DNA of 64,000 bases from Alentia gelatinosa (Eukaryota; Annelida; Polychaeta; Phyllodocida; Polynoidae). Below the pieces are notes generated by a model. It did not search any database. It was not told where the DNA came from and saw nothing but the letters and a program-made list of their open reading frames with translations. Of this stretch, positions 22,575 through 33,601 are shown piece after piece (position 1 is the stretch's first letter; each line of letters opens with the position of its first letter). The translations under genes and the position numbers were made by a program. Location: positions 28,187,970 to 28,251,969 of the forward strand of contig OX465589.1 in assembly GCA_950022655.1 (NCBI GenBank), given 5' to 3'.

Positions 22575-23009
22575 TTACGCCTAGCGGATTCACCAACCAA
22601 AACTTCAAAAAGTAGGGAAAGTAAACACAATGTAGAGGAGGACAAAATCTCTCGATCGCTTGGGTCCGTGTATGTGTGAGTTCTGGTCTCATTAACGCTA
22701 ACTGACGCCGACTGGCGCTAATAGCGTGTCGCGGCGCCACCTCCTGGACTACACTGGCCACCCGAGCTACACTACGTTAGCTCTGGTCACGTTAAATTGA
22801 CAGGGGCCTTGACATGGAGTGGTAGCGGGTATCTCATCCCATTGCAGTGGGTAAAGGTACTCCACTTTAGTTATTTTTAGGTTGGGAGTTAGGGCTTTAG
22901 GGGTTGGTATCTATTAATACTAGGTGTATCTATTTTTACTCTGTGGTCCGACCGCCTTCACCCACTACCTGTATGTATCTCTTACTCTCCCAGCATATCC
23001 ATATGTGAC

Positions 23010-23322
23010 CAGGGACCTGTTTCACTAGTTTTGTGACAGGTCTGTGACACCATACAGACATTGGGGTTGGCTAGTTTCGTGACAGCACAAGTAGCTGCCC
23101 TTAGGTAAAGACAGACCCCAAACATAAGAATTAGACAAATCTACACTTCATGGACCTGTTTCACTAGTTTCGTGACAAAAGTGTTAGAGAGACATGAAAA
23201 GCGGCACCAACAGTGCAAGTAAGAATGAACAAAACGAAGTCTAATGTCTAATTCTTATGAAACCGGACACACCATCTAGACGCCATCTAGACATGTCACG
23301 AAACTAGTGAAACAGGTCCCTG
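23010..23322. mobile_element. Short CAGGGACC-type DNA element in intron 1
   Basis: Begins CAGGGACCTGTTTCACTAG at 23010 and ends with its inverse (ACTAGTGAAACAGGTCCCTG) at 23322, 313 bp. GAC occurs on both sides (23007-23009 and 23323-23325). A second copy of the left end (GGACCTGTTTCACTAGTTTC) begins at about 23154, suggesting one copy inserted into another or an internal duplication. No coding sequence. Confidence 0.8.
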
Positions 23323-23661
23323 GACCTGGTTGGAGAATGTATTCAATTCTCACTCTTGAAACCATTTTTCCATGTTTATATTTCCCTTTGTGTGTATTTT
23401 TGATCATATAAGCATAAATGTAGACTTTATTATCAATTTTGTCAACTATGAATATTTGATAATGAGTATCTCAGCTCTAAGAATCCAAAAATATAGGAAG
23501 CTACTTGGTTTGAGAGTGAGAATCCGTGGACACGTCCATGGGTTAACGTTACCAACCTCTAAGTTGGAACACAGTGTAGACAGAGGTGGTGGCCAATCTA
23601 CTCCTGGACCCAACTGGTAGCGCCACCTCGCGTTAGTGGTTGGACTAACTTGGCGGCCTCT

Positions 23662-23719
23662 TTGTGTGTGTGTGTGTGTGTATCATACGCACACACAAAC
23701 ACACACACACACACACACG
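23662..23719. repeat. Inverted (GT)n / (CA)n microsatellite pair
   Basis: A GT run is followed by TATCATACGC and then a CA run, so the two halves can pair as a hairpin of about 20 bp arms. Alternating purine/pyrimidine DNA of this kind can also form Z-DNA. It lies in intron 1 of gene A, 295 bp before exon 2. Confidence 0.85.
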
Positions 23720-24013
23720 AGTAACGGCAAGTCATGATGTAGAAAAATCAGCAATGATAATGCAATTCCTGATTGATACGATATGATCTGGTGTAATCAG
23801 AATTCCACCGTCTACAAACATGGGGTACTGCCAAGGGTAGTACCAAGTCAAGGAAAGGGGTAGAATGAAGAAGAGGATGCGGCATTACATGAAACTGTTT
23901 CTTTTCTTATATTTATTGTTGTTTTACAATCAATAGTACAGTATCCTACCTGGGATCCCAATAAGTGTATTATACATACTCCACTAAACACCTCTTATTT
24001 TCTTTGTCAACAG

Positions 24014-24136
24014 CAAATACTGGTGCCCTCTACTTGTGGGACGAAGACAACTTTCATGGAAAAGTCACACAAGTGACTGAGACCTCAAAACTATCATATT
24101 CACGCAGAATGCAACCTATGTCATTGAACATAACAG
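24014..24136 (+). CDS. Gene A exon 2: Greek-key-like motif 1
   Basis: Preceded by TTTGTCAACAG and followed by GTGAGT; 123 nt, phase 1 on both sides. The residues GALYLWDEDNFHG carry the beta/gamma-crystallin signature aromatic-x4-aromatic-x-Gly (W23, F28, G30). The exon ends MQPMSLNIT, where a conserved Ser normally closes the motif. One motif per exon is the arrangement known from beta-crystallin genes. The length of about 40 residues is normal for a single Greek key. Confidence 0.75.
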
Positions 24137-24576
24137 GTGAGTGATGTCAGGGATACTTCATAACACTGCTAATGTGAGAATGTTAGAATATTAGAAAACT
24201 GTATGAAAATCGGGGCAAGCAGAATGAAAACGAACCAACCCAGAGTGGTAGAGTGTTAAGTCGATGTTTAATCTACCATAAGTCGATGTTTAATCTACCA
24301 ACAGTAAAAACGGAGCATGCTAACCGCTTTACATTATATAGATGCCAAAAACTGTAGATCCTACAGGCTGAAGACCTGAAAATGGAAGGAAGATTATCTT
24401 TAAAAGAAAGTTAAGGGCGCTTAAAGTTATACCGAGATAGTGTTACATAACTGTATGGTAGAATGCAATATTTGTTTACTTATTTCATAACCTGCATGAA
24501 TGTCCAAGTTATAGCAGTTTAAGAATCTATTGTCTATTATTTATTTATCTATCTGTTTAGGGAGCGTTCAATAATT

Positions 24577-25625
24577 ATGGCCGGAGAGGGAGCACAGTTT
24601 TTAAGGGGGGCCAACTTTTTTTGGGGTATTCCAAAGGGGTGGGCGAACATCTTTTCAGGTATTCCCATGTGGTGGGTGAGGTCTCTTTCACTTTCTGCCA
24701 GGGGTCGAGGTAATGAAATGCATTCATATCATATCACAAGAAATCAGCTTAGTTGTACTAATATAGTAATGTTTAACACACAAGGTAACTATAGTTGTGC
24801 CATTCCCTGGAGTTCAGTGTCTATGGTTACAGTCCCGTTTCTCTACTGGGAGATGGGTCAAGCTTTATGATTGATTATATTGGTACAAGAGAGATGGGGG
24901 CTTTTCGCATCTCTGCTAGCTGCCAAGTACATCCTCAATTTGGCAGGGGTTGCATCCCTGCTTTTGAGTTAGAACATTATCAGAATCTTACAACTATAGA
25001 GACTAGGAGCATCATCTAAAACTGCTATCATAGCATCATATAGTAGTGCAGCCTACTGCAACCAGTTGGCATCGTGCTTGATTCTATCACACTTCAAGCA
25101 TTTGCCTGTGCCTGTTTTTCAGTCCTACTCCAGACTCCCCCATCTTTTTTTATTAGTGCTGTTCTGTCAACAATAGATGTTTATTTGCTACTTAATATTT
25201 TTTTTCATTTTCAAACAATTTTTATGAAGGGAATATATTGTGTGCAATCATCAAATTTGGTGATACAGCCATTCTTTCACTAGGGCCCTAGCACCTTACT
25301 CCTCATTCTAATGGCAGGTGTTAAGCCGAATTGGCAGTGGCTACCATTTTTGTTTAAGTCTTTGGTACTGGGGTTTGAACCCATGACGCCCCATACTTGA
25401 CCACTTAGCCACCAAGCTTTTTATCAAAATTTTGACAAATGACTGAATGTAACTGGGTTTGTTCTAAGGTAAAGAAGGAAATCCTTATGATAAAAAAGGC
25501 CACATCAGTTTAGCTTCCCCTGTGCTTTTTACCATATTCCGATGGGGGGTGGGTAATATTTTTTTGGGTATTCCAAGTGGTGGAGCCAACATAGTTTTGG
25601 GTATTCCAAACAAATTTCCGACAAG
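24577..25625. repeat. Dispersed GGGTATTCCAA minisatellite-like units
   Basis: Units of about 36-38 bp containing GGTATTCCAA/C, then GTGGTGGG and AACAT, occur twice at 24620-24680 and at least twice at 25555-25612. About 900 bp of unrelated sequence separates the two clusters. The left cluster follows GGAGCGTTCAATAATTATGG. They may be the two ends of one degenerate element. The open frames through them are not supported as genes. Confidence 0.5.
25340..25425 (-). mobile_element. tRNA-derived SINE head (minus strand)
   Basis: On the minus strand from about 25425 the sequence reads GCTTGGTGGCTAAGTGGTCA, then ATGGGTTCAAACCCCAG. The first part fits an A box (TGGCTAAGTGG), the second a B box (GGTTCAAACCC), with spacing of about 35 bp. 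This is an RNA polymerase III type II promoter layout resembling tRNA-Ser/Leu. The acceptor stem does not pair well, so it is a SINE or tRNA pseudogene rather than a working tRNA. Confidence 0.6.
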
Positions 25626-25984
25626 AGTTTGGACCTTGGATTTAGGGGATCCCTCAAAAATAAAAGACCAATATTTTAGTGTCGGCCTTTTGATAGTGGT
25701 ATAAATCAATTTAGCTGTTTCTTGAGTAATAGAATTTTAATTATAATTAGTTTAAAAAGCCTACTATTCATGTTGATTTCTATTTCTTTCTTGTTCGTTA
25801 AATGAAAAAAAGGTCTATGAGAATCATCACTTTGTAAAGATCTGCAGTCGATAATTCTAACTTTGTGGTATTTTTGCGTTGAAAAAGCAGCATTATTAAT
25901 TATAATATATATTTAATCTATTCTGAATTCTTTCCCCCAAATCCAAGATGGCCAACATTGGCCAGGCTAATTGGTCCTTCCTGC

Positions 25985-26301
25985 TGTAGTTATAATCCCC
26001 CCTTTGAACCCGGCTTAGGCCGGCGGTTGTTTGTGAACCCAACTTCCTGGAGATGCGGGCGCGCTCGTTGTTACAAAGGTGACGCTAACTGGCGCCTAAC
26101 ACGACCGCCCGTATAAGCGTCCCCCCACCTGGAGACAAAGGCGCTTCGATGGTATATAAACCCGGGCCCAGAATAAAGAGTATTCAGTCTTACCTGGATT
26201 CTGTTACCTACAACATCTATGCGTTGACTTCAACCTCTATCCCACGTATATAGAGCCCGCTAGGAGCAGAACCGCTAATGGTATAGCCTAGGAACTTTAC
26301 A
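25985..26301 (+). repeat. Putative 5' LTR of gypsy element 1
   Basis: Inferred from context because no second LTR remains. The candidate starts TGTAGTTATAATCC and ends TTTACA. It contains a TATA-like GGTATATAAA near 26150 and AATAAA near 26172. Immediately after, TGGCGACCACGACG at 26303 looks like a tRNA primer-binding site. The start is uncertain by tens of bases. Confidence 0.55.
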
Positions 26302-26583
26302 TTGGCGACCACGACGAGACGCTTTTAGTGTTTGATTCGAGGACGGACTGCCGGTCGAGTTACGAATGACCACGGAAGGACCGACTCCATGAGCACGGAC
26401 GCGAACAGGGAAGTGACATTCTGTTATGCTGTAACATATTAATGTGGGCGTGGAAGGTATCTGCATGCCGGTAGTTCTGTGCTAGCGACAGTCGGACCGA
26501 GCGGACCAGCAGCTTTCGCACGTGGGAATCGCAACAGTTCGTGCCATATAGGTAATTGCCGTGTATAACGTGTGTAGTTATTA

Positions 26584-27667
26584 ATGCAATTCGTGAGGAT
26601 GGCCGAACCCAGTGTGTTGCCCGAGGATTTCCAGGTGTGGCTCAACGCTGGGAAGTTAGCTGGGAGTGTCCCGACCGACTTTACTGTCGCAAACACGGAG
26701 CTACTGGCCAAGCTGTGGAAGCAGTACCTGGCCCAGACCTGCAAGGAAGTAAAGGATGTCGCGATATACGAGTTAGAGCAGCGGCTTCGCCACGAGTTCA
26801 CGAGGCAGGCCAAGCAACGGGCTCAACAGCACGCCCTGGAACTCGCCGAGGCGTCACGACAGTCCCAGCAGCACGCCCTGGACCTCGCCGAGGCGGCACG
26901 ACAGCTCGCCGAGGCCCGCGCGATCATCATTGACTCCACCCCCCGGGCACGGCCCGAGACCCACGAGTTGGCCTCGGTCAAGCAGCTCATCAGGTTGTTC
27001 CGGGTTCTGCCGACCGTCGACGGTCAAGACAAAGCCGCCCTCCGCACGTGGTTGAACGATGTGCGACAGGCGCGCTTCGTCTCCCAGGCCCCCGACAAGC
27101 AGCTCGTTTCGGAGGCCCTGGCCTACTCAGCAGGGCGCCTACGGTCTATTATCTATGACTGTTTTGAGGACGGCGTCACCGACTTCGAGGCCGTCGAATG
27201 GAAGATAACCTCGACGCTCCTCGGCATGGAGGAGATGGAGAGTCTGCGCGCGGCACTCGGGCACTTCTCTCAGACGGCCCACGAGACCGCCCCCGAGTAC
27301 GCGCAGCGCTTCTGGTTGGCGGCCAAGAAGGCCTACTCGGCCCAGGAACTCGCCCACAGCGGCGCCACCACAGTCCACGATTGTGTTCGCGCCGACCCCC
27401 GTGCCCGCTCCCGCCCCTCAGCCGCTGTTTGCGACCCTCCCAGCTCCGCCGCCTCCAGCCGTCGCCTCCATCGTGGCAGCAGTCGCGCCGGGACAGCGTA
27501 ACTCCGGCCGGCGGATGACGCCACTTAGCGACATCATCTGCTATGCCTGCAACCAACGAGGCCATTACGTGGCTGGATGCCCCAGTCTGAGGGCCTCCAG
27601 GGACGCGGCGCGGTCGCTGGCCCACGCCCAGGATCAGGTCGTAGCCGCCGCGACCCAGGGAAACTAA
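26584..27667 (+). pseudogene. Gypsy element 1 gag (frameshifted) with zinc knuckle
   Basis: The first frame (26584-27501) begins with a capsid-like region and has a coiled coil containing two near-identical segments, QQHALELAEASRQS and QQHALDLAEAARQL. It goes on with a gag core (LRTWLNDVRQ, then YAQRFWLAAKKAY). Near 27375 coding passes to another frame (27383-27667). That frame is proline/alanine rich and ends with the CCHC knuckle CYACNQRGHYVAGCP, so one frameshift separates capsid from nucleocapsid. The codons are very GC-rich compared with flanking intron DNA. Gag packages element RNA into virus-like particles; this copy is broken. Confidence 0.85.
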
Positions 27668-27713
27668 AACGCGCGTCCGACCGACGGCCCTGCATTGACC
27701 TCAACTTCGAGGC

Positions 27714-28016
27714 GTGGCACTGCAGGCCCTCGTCGACTCGGGTGCGTGTTGTTCCCTAGTGTCCGTCCCCGCGGCGGATGCCTTGCGACAGGTGGGCGCG
27801 GTGGGTAAGAGTACGAGACCCCCGGCGCGACTTAAATCCCTCGTCGGCCACGGCATCTCCGTCCGCGAGGCGGTTAACTTGAAGCTGTACGGGCGACCGT
27901 GCGATTTTAATGTGGTGGGTGATATGTCCCACGATCTTTTATTAGGGGACGACGCGTTGGAGGCCACTCATGCGATCGTGGACTATGCTTTCCCTAATAA
28001 ATTCGTAACCCTCTGA
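27714..28016 (+). pseudogene. Gypsy element 1 protease
   Basis: Contains ALVDSGACCSLVS, the aspartic protease active-site loop (DSGA), and later HDLLLGDDAL, the second conserved block. About 100 residues is the normal size. The frame ends in TGA at 28014-28016 directly before the pol linker, so protease and RT are no longer one polyprotein. Confidence 0.85.
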
Positions 28017-28022
28017 CGGTCG

Positions 28023-29419
28023 GTGCGACGCGAGGGACACATCGGTCAGCTGGTATACGAGGCCGAGTATTGGAAGCGGCAATACCCCGATGTGTTCCCG
28101 GTCACCGGCCGCCCCCTCACGTGCACTACCGAGGTCTACATGAGGATCGATACGGGCGATCACCCCCCCATTAACCAACGACCGTACAGACCGTGGACAA
28201 GATGCTCGCGGAAGGCATAATCGAGCCCAGCTCCTCCCCCTGGGCCTCGCCCCTCACCCTCGTCCCTAAGAAAGACGGCTCGGTCCGGTTCTGTGTAGAC
28301 TACCGAGGACTGAACGCGGTAACTCGTCGCGATGCATACCCCCTGCCTCGTATCCAGGACATTGTTGATAATCTAGGTGGTGCGAAAGTGTTCTCGACCC
28401 TAGATTTAAAGTCCAGATACTGGCAGGTACCGATGCATCCCGACAGCGTCGAGAAGACGGCCGTAGCGACGCATCGGGGCCTTTTTCAATTTAAGCAGAT
28501 GCAGTTCGGCCTGTGCAATGCGCCAGCTGCATTCCAGAGGCTTATGAATAAAGTTATCACCCCGCTGTGTAAGTTCGTTATTGTCTATCTCGACGACCTC
28601 GTGATCTACAGCCGGACCGAGGAAGAACACCACCACATCGCGGCCGTCCTCGAGGCACTTCGTTCATACGGCCTCGTGGTCAAGGAATCGAAGTGCCACT
28701 TCGGGGTCGACCGCGTAAAACTCCTTGGTTATGTGGTCAGCGCGGACGGCGTCTCTTCGGATCCCGACAAGGTGGAAGCCATATGCGACATGGTGCCCCC
28801 AGAGGACGTAAAGGCGGTGCGACGGCTGCTAGGGTCGGCCAACTGTTATCGGCAGCTCATACCCAGATATGCCGATATTGTCCGACCCCTCGTCGCACTG
28901 ACAAAGAAGTACGCCCTCTTTCATTGGGATCCCGAGTGCCAGTCCGCGTGGCAGGAGTTGCGCGACGCCCTCGTGAACACGGTGACCCTCGCTTACCCGG
29001 ACCCCGGTCGCCCGTACAAACTGTACACCGATGCCTCAGATTATTGCCTTGGCGCCATCTTGGTACAAGAAGATGACCAGGGTATTGAGCGACCCGTACA
29101 CTTTCTCTCACGTCAGTTTACGGAGGTGCAACGCCGATACCCTGTCATCGAGAAGGAGGCCTACGCAATAGTCTTTGCGCTTACGCGCTTACGGGCATAT
29201 TTGTACGGTGCGACCTTCCAGATTCTGTGCGGCCACAAGCCCCTCAAAAGCTTATTTTGGGCCGAAATGAAGAATACGCGAGTACAACGGTGGGCGGTGC
29301 TCCTTGCGGAATACGCCGCACCCATCGTTTACTTCGCCGGTGCCAAAAATGTGTGGGCGGATATGCTCTTTACAACTTGTTCTGCCTCTTATACTTGTTT
29401 AGCATTGCTTTCAATGTGA
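28023..29419 (+). pseudogene. Gypsy element 1 reverse transcriptase and RNase H (3' truncated)
   Basis: A short frame (28023-28220) gives the pol linker. A small deletion or shift near 28195 moves coding to 28193-29419. RT blocks are present: LVPKKDGSVRFCVDYRGLN, STLDLKSRYWQV, FGLCNAPAAFQRLM, and YLDDLVIYS with both catalytic aspartates. RNase H follows (LYTDASDYCLGAIL, then EKEAYAIVFAL), but the third acidic residue before HKPLKSLF reads Gly (ILCGHKPL) where Asp is expected. Sequence homology stops after NVWADML at about 29365; integrase and 3' LTR are absent. It lies in intron 2 of gene A, in the same orientation. Confidence 0.9.
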
Positions 29420-31299
29420 CAATATATTTAACAAGGCTTCTAGCAATTCATACGTATGTGCAGAAATAACTTGATTTATAGATTAGATAGCTAGAATAGG
29501 TAGGATTATACATTCCATAACATCACACAGGCTGCACAAATGAATAGATTTAGGCGAAAATATTACGAAAAGTTCTACTGTGTGTGGAAGATACAGATGC
29601 AACCAGGTATACATAAATGGGCCCAACAGGTCCTGTAGCCGAATTTAGTTTGAGATCTCTTCACATCTTTATATTTCTTTGATCGTTGATAACAAACTTT
29701 GCAATAACTCTTACAGGTTAAGTTATCAGGAAAACATCTAGATGTACAACGGGAGAAATCAGGTTTTGCATTGCACGTCGAGGGGTTGGGGATGATGGTC
29801 GACTCTGTATCATGAATCATTTGTTGGCACAAGAGTAGGGAGAAGTCGGCAAGTGGAATCGGTTTTTCTTATAGCGAATTAAAAATGACTTGCAATTTCA
29901 TTTTGATCATTTCCATAACAACAAAAAAGACTTTCTTGGTCCACTTATAAATACGACTTACAGCCAAAGGAAAACTTACCGAAACAAATATAAGATGGTT
30001 ATTTATACAGTTACAAAAAAATTATCAAACTGATACTTTCTTCTAGTCATACATCTCTAGAGTTATTTACACTGCTCCATATTTTGGGAACCGAGTAACC
30101 CCTCATCATTACTTCATACCTTTGTATATAGTGTATGTACTTATTGAAGAGGCCTACAGGTTCTTGTACAATATCACTATTGGATATTAGAACGGCCAGA
30201 ATACCTGCCCATGGCAGAGGCCGTTATTGTACATCTTTTGTGCAAATAAAAAAAAGAAAAAAAAGAGGAATAATAACTAACAAGGTGATCCACCAGATCG
30301 ACTCCACCCATGTACCTACAGTAATCGTGAATACTAACAGGGCAATCAATATATCTTTTAACAAATTTCCCAGTCACCTTGTCATGAAGAGTTCTTTGTA
30401 CAGTTGTTAGAATATATCCATGAATAGTTGATAATAAGCAAATAATCTTTTCATCTAACCACAGGGTAAGTAACAGATCGCCACACTTTGAGAATATACA
30501 GTCGCCCTTAGCATTCAATTTGGGATGCGTTTTTTTCATGAATGGATCTGGGAGTTCTCTGCGATTTATTTGCAAAGTACCACATGCATATATATGTCTG
30601 CAGAGATGACAACTTTTCTAACAGAGGCACTTCCATATGAAAATTATTAAAATAAACGTGATAACCCATGTCCAGAAGATCAGAAGCATGCAAAAGATTC
30701 ATAACAACAGAAAAGGTAGTAGTTGTCCCCTCCCTATCTTCATGCCAAAAAACGGAATCATGTTGTAGACGATTCCAGCTAGCGAATCACAGTGCACCCA
30801 ACATTTTATATCCCATTTCGTTGGTTTATTAGGCATATACTGTTTGTGCCGTGTCTGACCTTTAAACCCAATCATTGTTTCGTCTATTGAGAGTTCTCTA
30901 TTAGGGTTGTAAAGTTTCCTTGCTTTCTTGTTACCTACCTATTATAAAACGTGTAAATTCCGATAACATCCGCTTGGAGATCTTCCCGCACATAGAGACA
31001 GAGTGAACCAGACATAGGGTTGGAGACTGAAGCACCACGGGAGTGAGATTCTCGTACAATGCCTAACTGAATCCTGCTATTTTTTTTTGTTTTCCTCTCC
31101 ACAGATGTACTTCTATTCTTATGATTTGTTTTTTGCCATACTGAAAACATAATTTAAAACTGTAGTTTTGCAATCTCATTGGCCTGAGATCAATCTGTGA
31201 GATTATTGCGCTGGTTGCCGGTAAAAGTACCTGTGTCACATGAAATAATACACACGTACACATATTCTGTAGTGCAGCCGACTTTCACCAGGTGGTGTG

Positions 31300-31410
31300 A
31301 AACTAGCGACTTCGTCGTGATTTAAGAAAAATGACCACAACGCTAGCAGTTATTATCTTTATGTAACACACACCGCGAAGCACACAGGGCAACGACGAAG
31401 TCGCTAGTTT
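31300..31410. mobile_element. 111-bp MITE with AAACTAGCGACTTCGTCG ends
   Basis: The 18-bp sequence AAACTAGCGACTTCGTCG at 31300-31317 recurs inverted at 31393-31410. It sits inside the decayed piggyBac gene. A lone end of the same family is at 11605. No target duplication is obvious. Confidence 0.75.
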
Positions 31411-31732
31411 ATGGTATAAAAAATCCCACCCACCATTGTCCATCGGTCACGTCGATCGGGAGGAACGGGCACCAGGCCGGGCACCTGTTGACGACCGCTT
31501 CGCTTCCGGTCCCCCATCGCTTCCTCTTCCTCCTCCGCACTTGTGAAATTGATGTATCCAGCAAAATATTATGGTTTGATATCATAAAAACATGTTCTAC
31601 GAAGTTATGAGGGAGAAATATATCCATAGAAAATTGAAAAAACATCAAATCGACGGTTAAGTGGATCATTCTCTACAATGGTGTACTTGATATCGACTTG
31701 ACAGAAGTTGCAACTACAATCGCCACAATTTA

Positions 31733-32037
31733 CCCCTTTAAGGACGGGTGCCAGCAGGCGAGCTACCCCCTTAAGGACGGGTGCTGGTGGCACTTTATAC
31801 CGCTAGGGGACGAGCATTTACTCGTCAAAACCCAATATATAATCTTAAAAATGTCATTATTTTCTGAATATGAATACTATTTGTGGTGTTAAATCTACAT
31901 TCTGTGAAGATTTCATTAATATTGATCCATTATTTCCTTGTTAAAAACGAAGTTGTATATTTTTGAGAAATGATGCCTCAAGGCATTATTGGCCCTGGAC
32001 TGGATGATGCCTCAAGGCATCATTCACCCTTAAAGGG
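31733..32037. mobile_element. piggyBac-type MITE inserted in the transposase gene
   Basis: The right end, on the minus strand, reads CCCTTTAAGGGTGAATGATG after a TTAA (32038-32041). The left end reads CCCCTTTAAGGACGGGTG after TTTA (31729-31732). A near-palindrome TGCCTCAAGGCA occurs twice near the right end and a CCCTTAAGGACGGGTG block twice near the left. It splits the transposase reading between the LMTRQRFFSILR block and the following NDPL segment. Confidence 0.65.
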
Positions 32038-32858
32038 TTAAAATAGACTCACCGTAGGATTGAGAAAAATCGTTGTCTGGTCATCAACTGCTTCAGACCT
32101 CCTTTGCTGTTGGTTTCCACAAAATTCCCATAAGGAAGGTCACAGCTATGAATCTTAACATCTAGGCGACAGTGACACACCTCCAAGTCGCAGTCTTCTT
32201 TGGTCGCTCTGTCTGAGCTCCCACCTTTTTGGTGTGTCTGTTGGTACAAGAGACCAACTCCTTGACAATTTCTAGGGGGAAATCAGGCGAAAAAACTCTA
32301 AAATCAACTTAGGTTTGTCGGTAGGGACTTAAGAGGGGGTTTGATCGATCTCAACAACGTCTCTCTTTTTGGGGGGTTCGGTTTATGATTAATCCAATGT
32401 CTCACAGTGTCTGTCGAGTTTGCTCCTGGGCCTGACGTCTTGGCGATTGTAGTAGGCTTCTGCACGATTTTCTTTGTTTTTTTCTTATTGGAATTCGTCT
32501 CAGGCTAGATTTCTTCCGCATTTGAGACATCGCTCCAGTCTCTCAGTATATTCCCTGATAACCATCGATAAGATATAAAGCCTTGAGTGGAATATCGTCG
32601 TCACTATCAAATTCTGCCATTGCTTCAGTGTGGCCTGTCCAACAGTTGGGTGAGAATCACAGCTATTCGATTGTTTTCACAGTATTTATAATCGTATATC
32701 AACGTTCCCATGGCAACATAATTTAAAATTCGATTTCAGTTCTTATTATTAATATATTCTACACATTCCCTGAAAACATTATTAAAATCTATTCATTATT
32801 GCCAAAGATAGAAGACTTTCTAACAGAATAACGAAAAATGATGCTTTTTGGCACTACC

Positions 32859-32977
32859 GGTGCACGCTAGGGGAATGCCTTAAGGCTTTAGTGGCGTATA
32901 GTAGGGGAATGCCTTAAGGCATCACCGGCGCACGCTAGGGGAATGCCTTAAGGCATTACCAGCGTAGAAAGGGTTAA
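32859..32977 (-). repeat. piggyBac 5' terminus with three 34-bp subterminal repeats
   Basis: TTAA at 32974-32977 is followed, on the minus strand, by CCCTTTCTACGCTGG, a piggyBac-like end. Directly inside are three tandem 34-bp units (32859-32960), each centred on the palindrome TGCCTTAAGGCA or a one-half degraded form. They resemble subterminal transposase-binding repeats. The transposase start at 32620 lies about 350 bp inside this end. Confidence 0.75.
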
Positions 32978-33000
32978 AAGGATTACCATCCTACCCAAAC

Positions 33001-33100
33001 ATGAAATGATCGTAACATTACTGGTCTTGCATTAAAACCAACTTTCATTAAGCTGAATATTGGCCAGCTTAGATAAAGGTTTAGAAAAAAAGGCAGCCAC
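33001..33100 (+). repeat. ~95-bp direct repeat, left copy (partner at 38218)
   Basis: ATGAAATGATCGTAACATTA, then CTTGCATTAAAACCAAC, ATTGGCCAGCTT and GATAAA recur in the same order and orientation at about 38218-38312 with roughly 85 percent identity. The two copies bracket the Ngaro-type element 5.2 kb apart. The nature of the repeat is unknown. Confidence 0.75.
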
Positions 33101-33448
33101 TTACTTATGCTCCATTTATTATACTTAATATTTTCTGATGGATGTACAAACAAAATCTGCTTTACATTTGTATATCAACCATTTAAGATTTTAAATTTTA
33201 GACATATCAATCGCTGTATATATCGATGTATCGACACGATTGAATTTATGTGGCAAATTGAAAAAAACCAATAAAGTCTGCAAGACACTGTGAAAAAAGA
33301 AGTGTGCCTCATAATACAACCAACCAAGTGAATTCCCACACAAATTTGAAACAAAATCACATATTTTGGCCAATAAGAGGTACCCTGTGTGAAAGAGTAT
33401 CAATTATTCATTTTTCATTCAACACACTGCCTGGACATACCATTCAGT

Positions 33449-33601
33449 ATTGAGGACAATTGAGAATTGTCAATTGACAATTGATGGCGCAGTCGACAAC
33501 GCTAAACGCCAACGACACGAGAGGGCGCCCGCTGTCGTGACCTCACTACTACTACAGAGGGCACGTCATCAGTCTCCAGAAATCTTCCAACAGCTTTAAA
33601 C
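33449..33601 (+). repeat. Ngaro repeat A1
   Basis: A 119-bp core (33483-33601, from GATGGCGCAGTCGACAACGC to CAGCTTTAAAC) matches A2 at 37378-37496 with only a few differences. The outer tip ATTGAGGACAATT is also shared. A1 lacks about 70 bp between tip and core that A2 keeps, including a TTTTTATACCC segment. Confidence 0.9.

Larger units (their letters stand above)
29575..32620 (-). pseudogene. piggyBac-type transposase, decayed, several frameshifts and insertions
   Basis: Read from 32620 downward the protein starts MAEFDSDDDIPLKALYL. Blocks then fit the family in order: a TNRHTKK helix, LMTRQRFFSILR (about 32050), ELSIDETMIGFKGQTRHKQY with the first catalytic Asp (about 30880), NKPTKWDIKCWV, and MGYHVYFNNFHMEVPLLEK (about 30650). 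The second catalytic Asp of the usual DNF reads Asn. Then come LPDPFMKKTHPKLNAKGD, CRYMGGVDLVDHLVSYYS with the third Asp, and a C-terminal cysteine-rich zinc domain (CKVCYQRSKKYKD, 29575-29832). Internal stops, frame changes and two inserted MITEs break it. Such enzymes excise and insert at TTAA. Confidence 0.87.

Noticed and set aside
32859..32960. Possible CRISPR-like array of 34-bp repeats
   Set aside because: Units are directly abutting without spacers, in an animal genome, and sit inside a piggyBac terminus.
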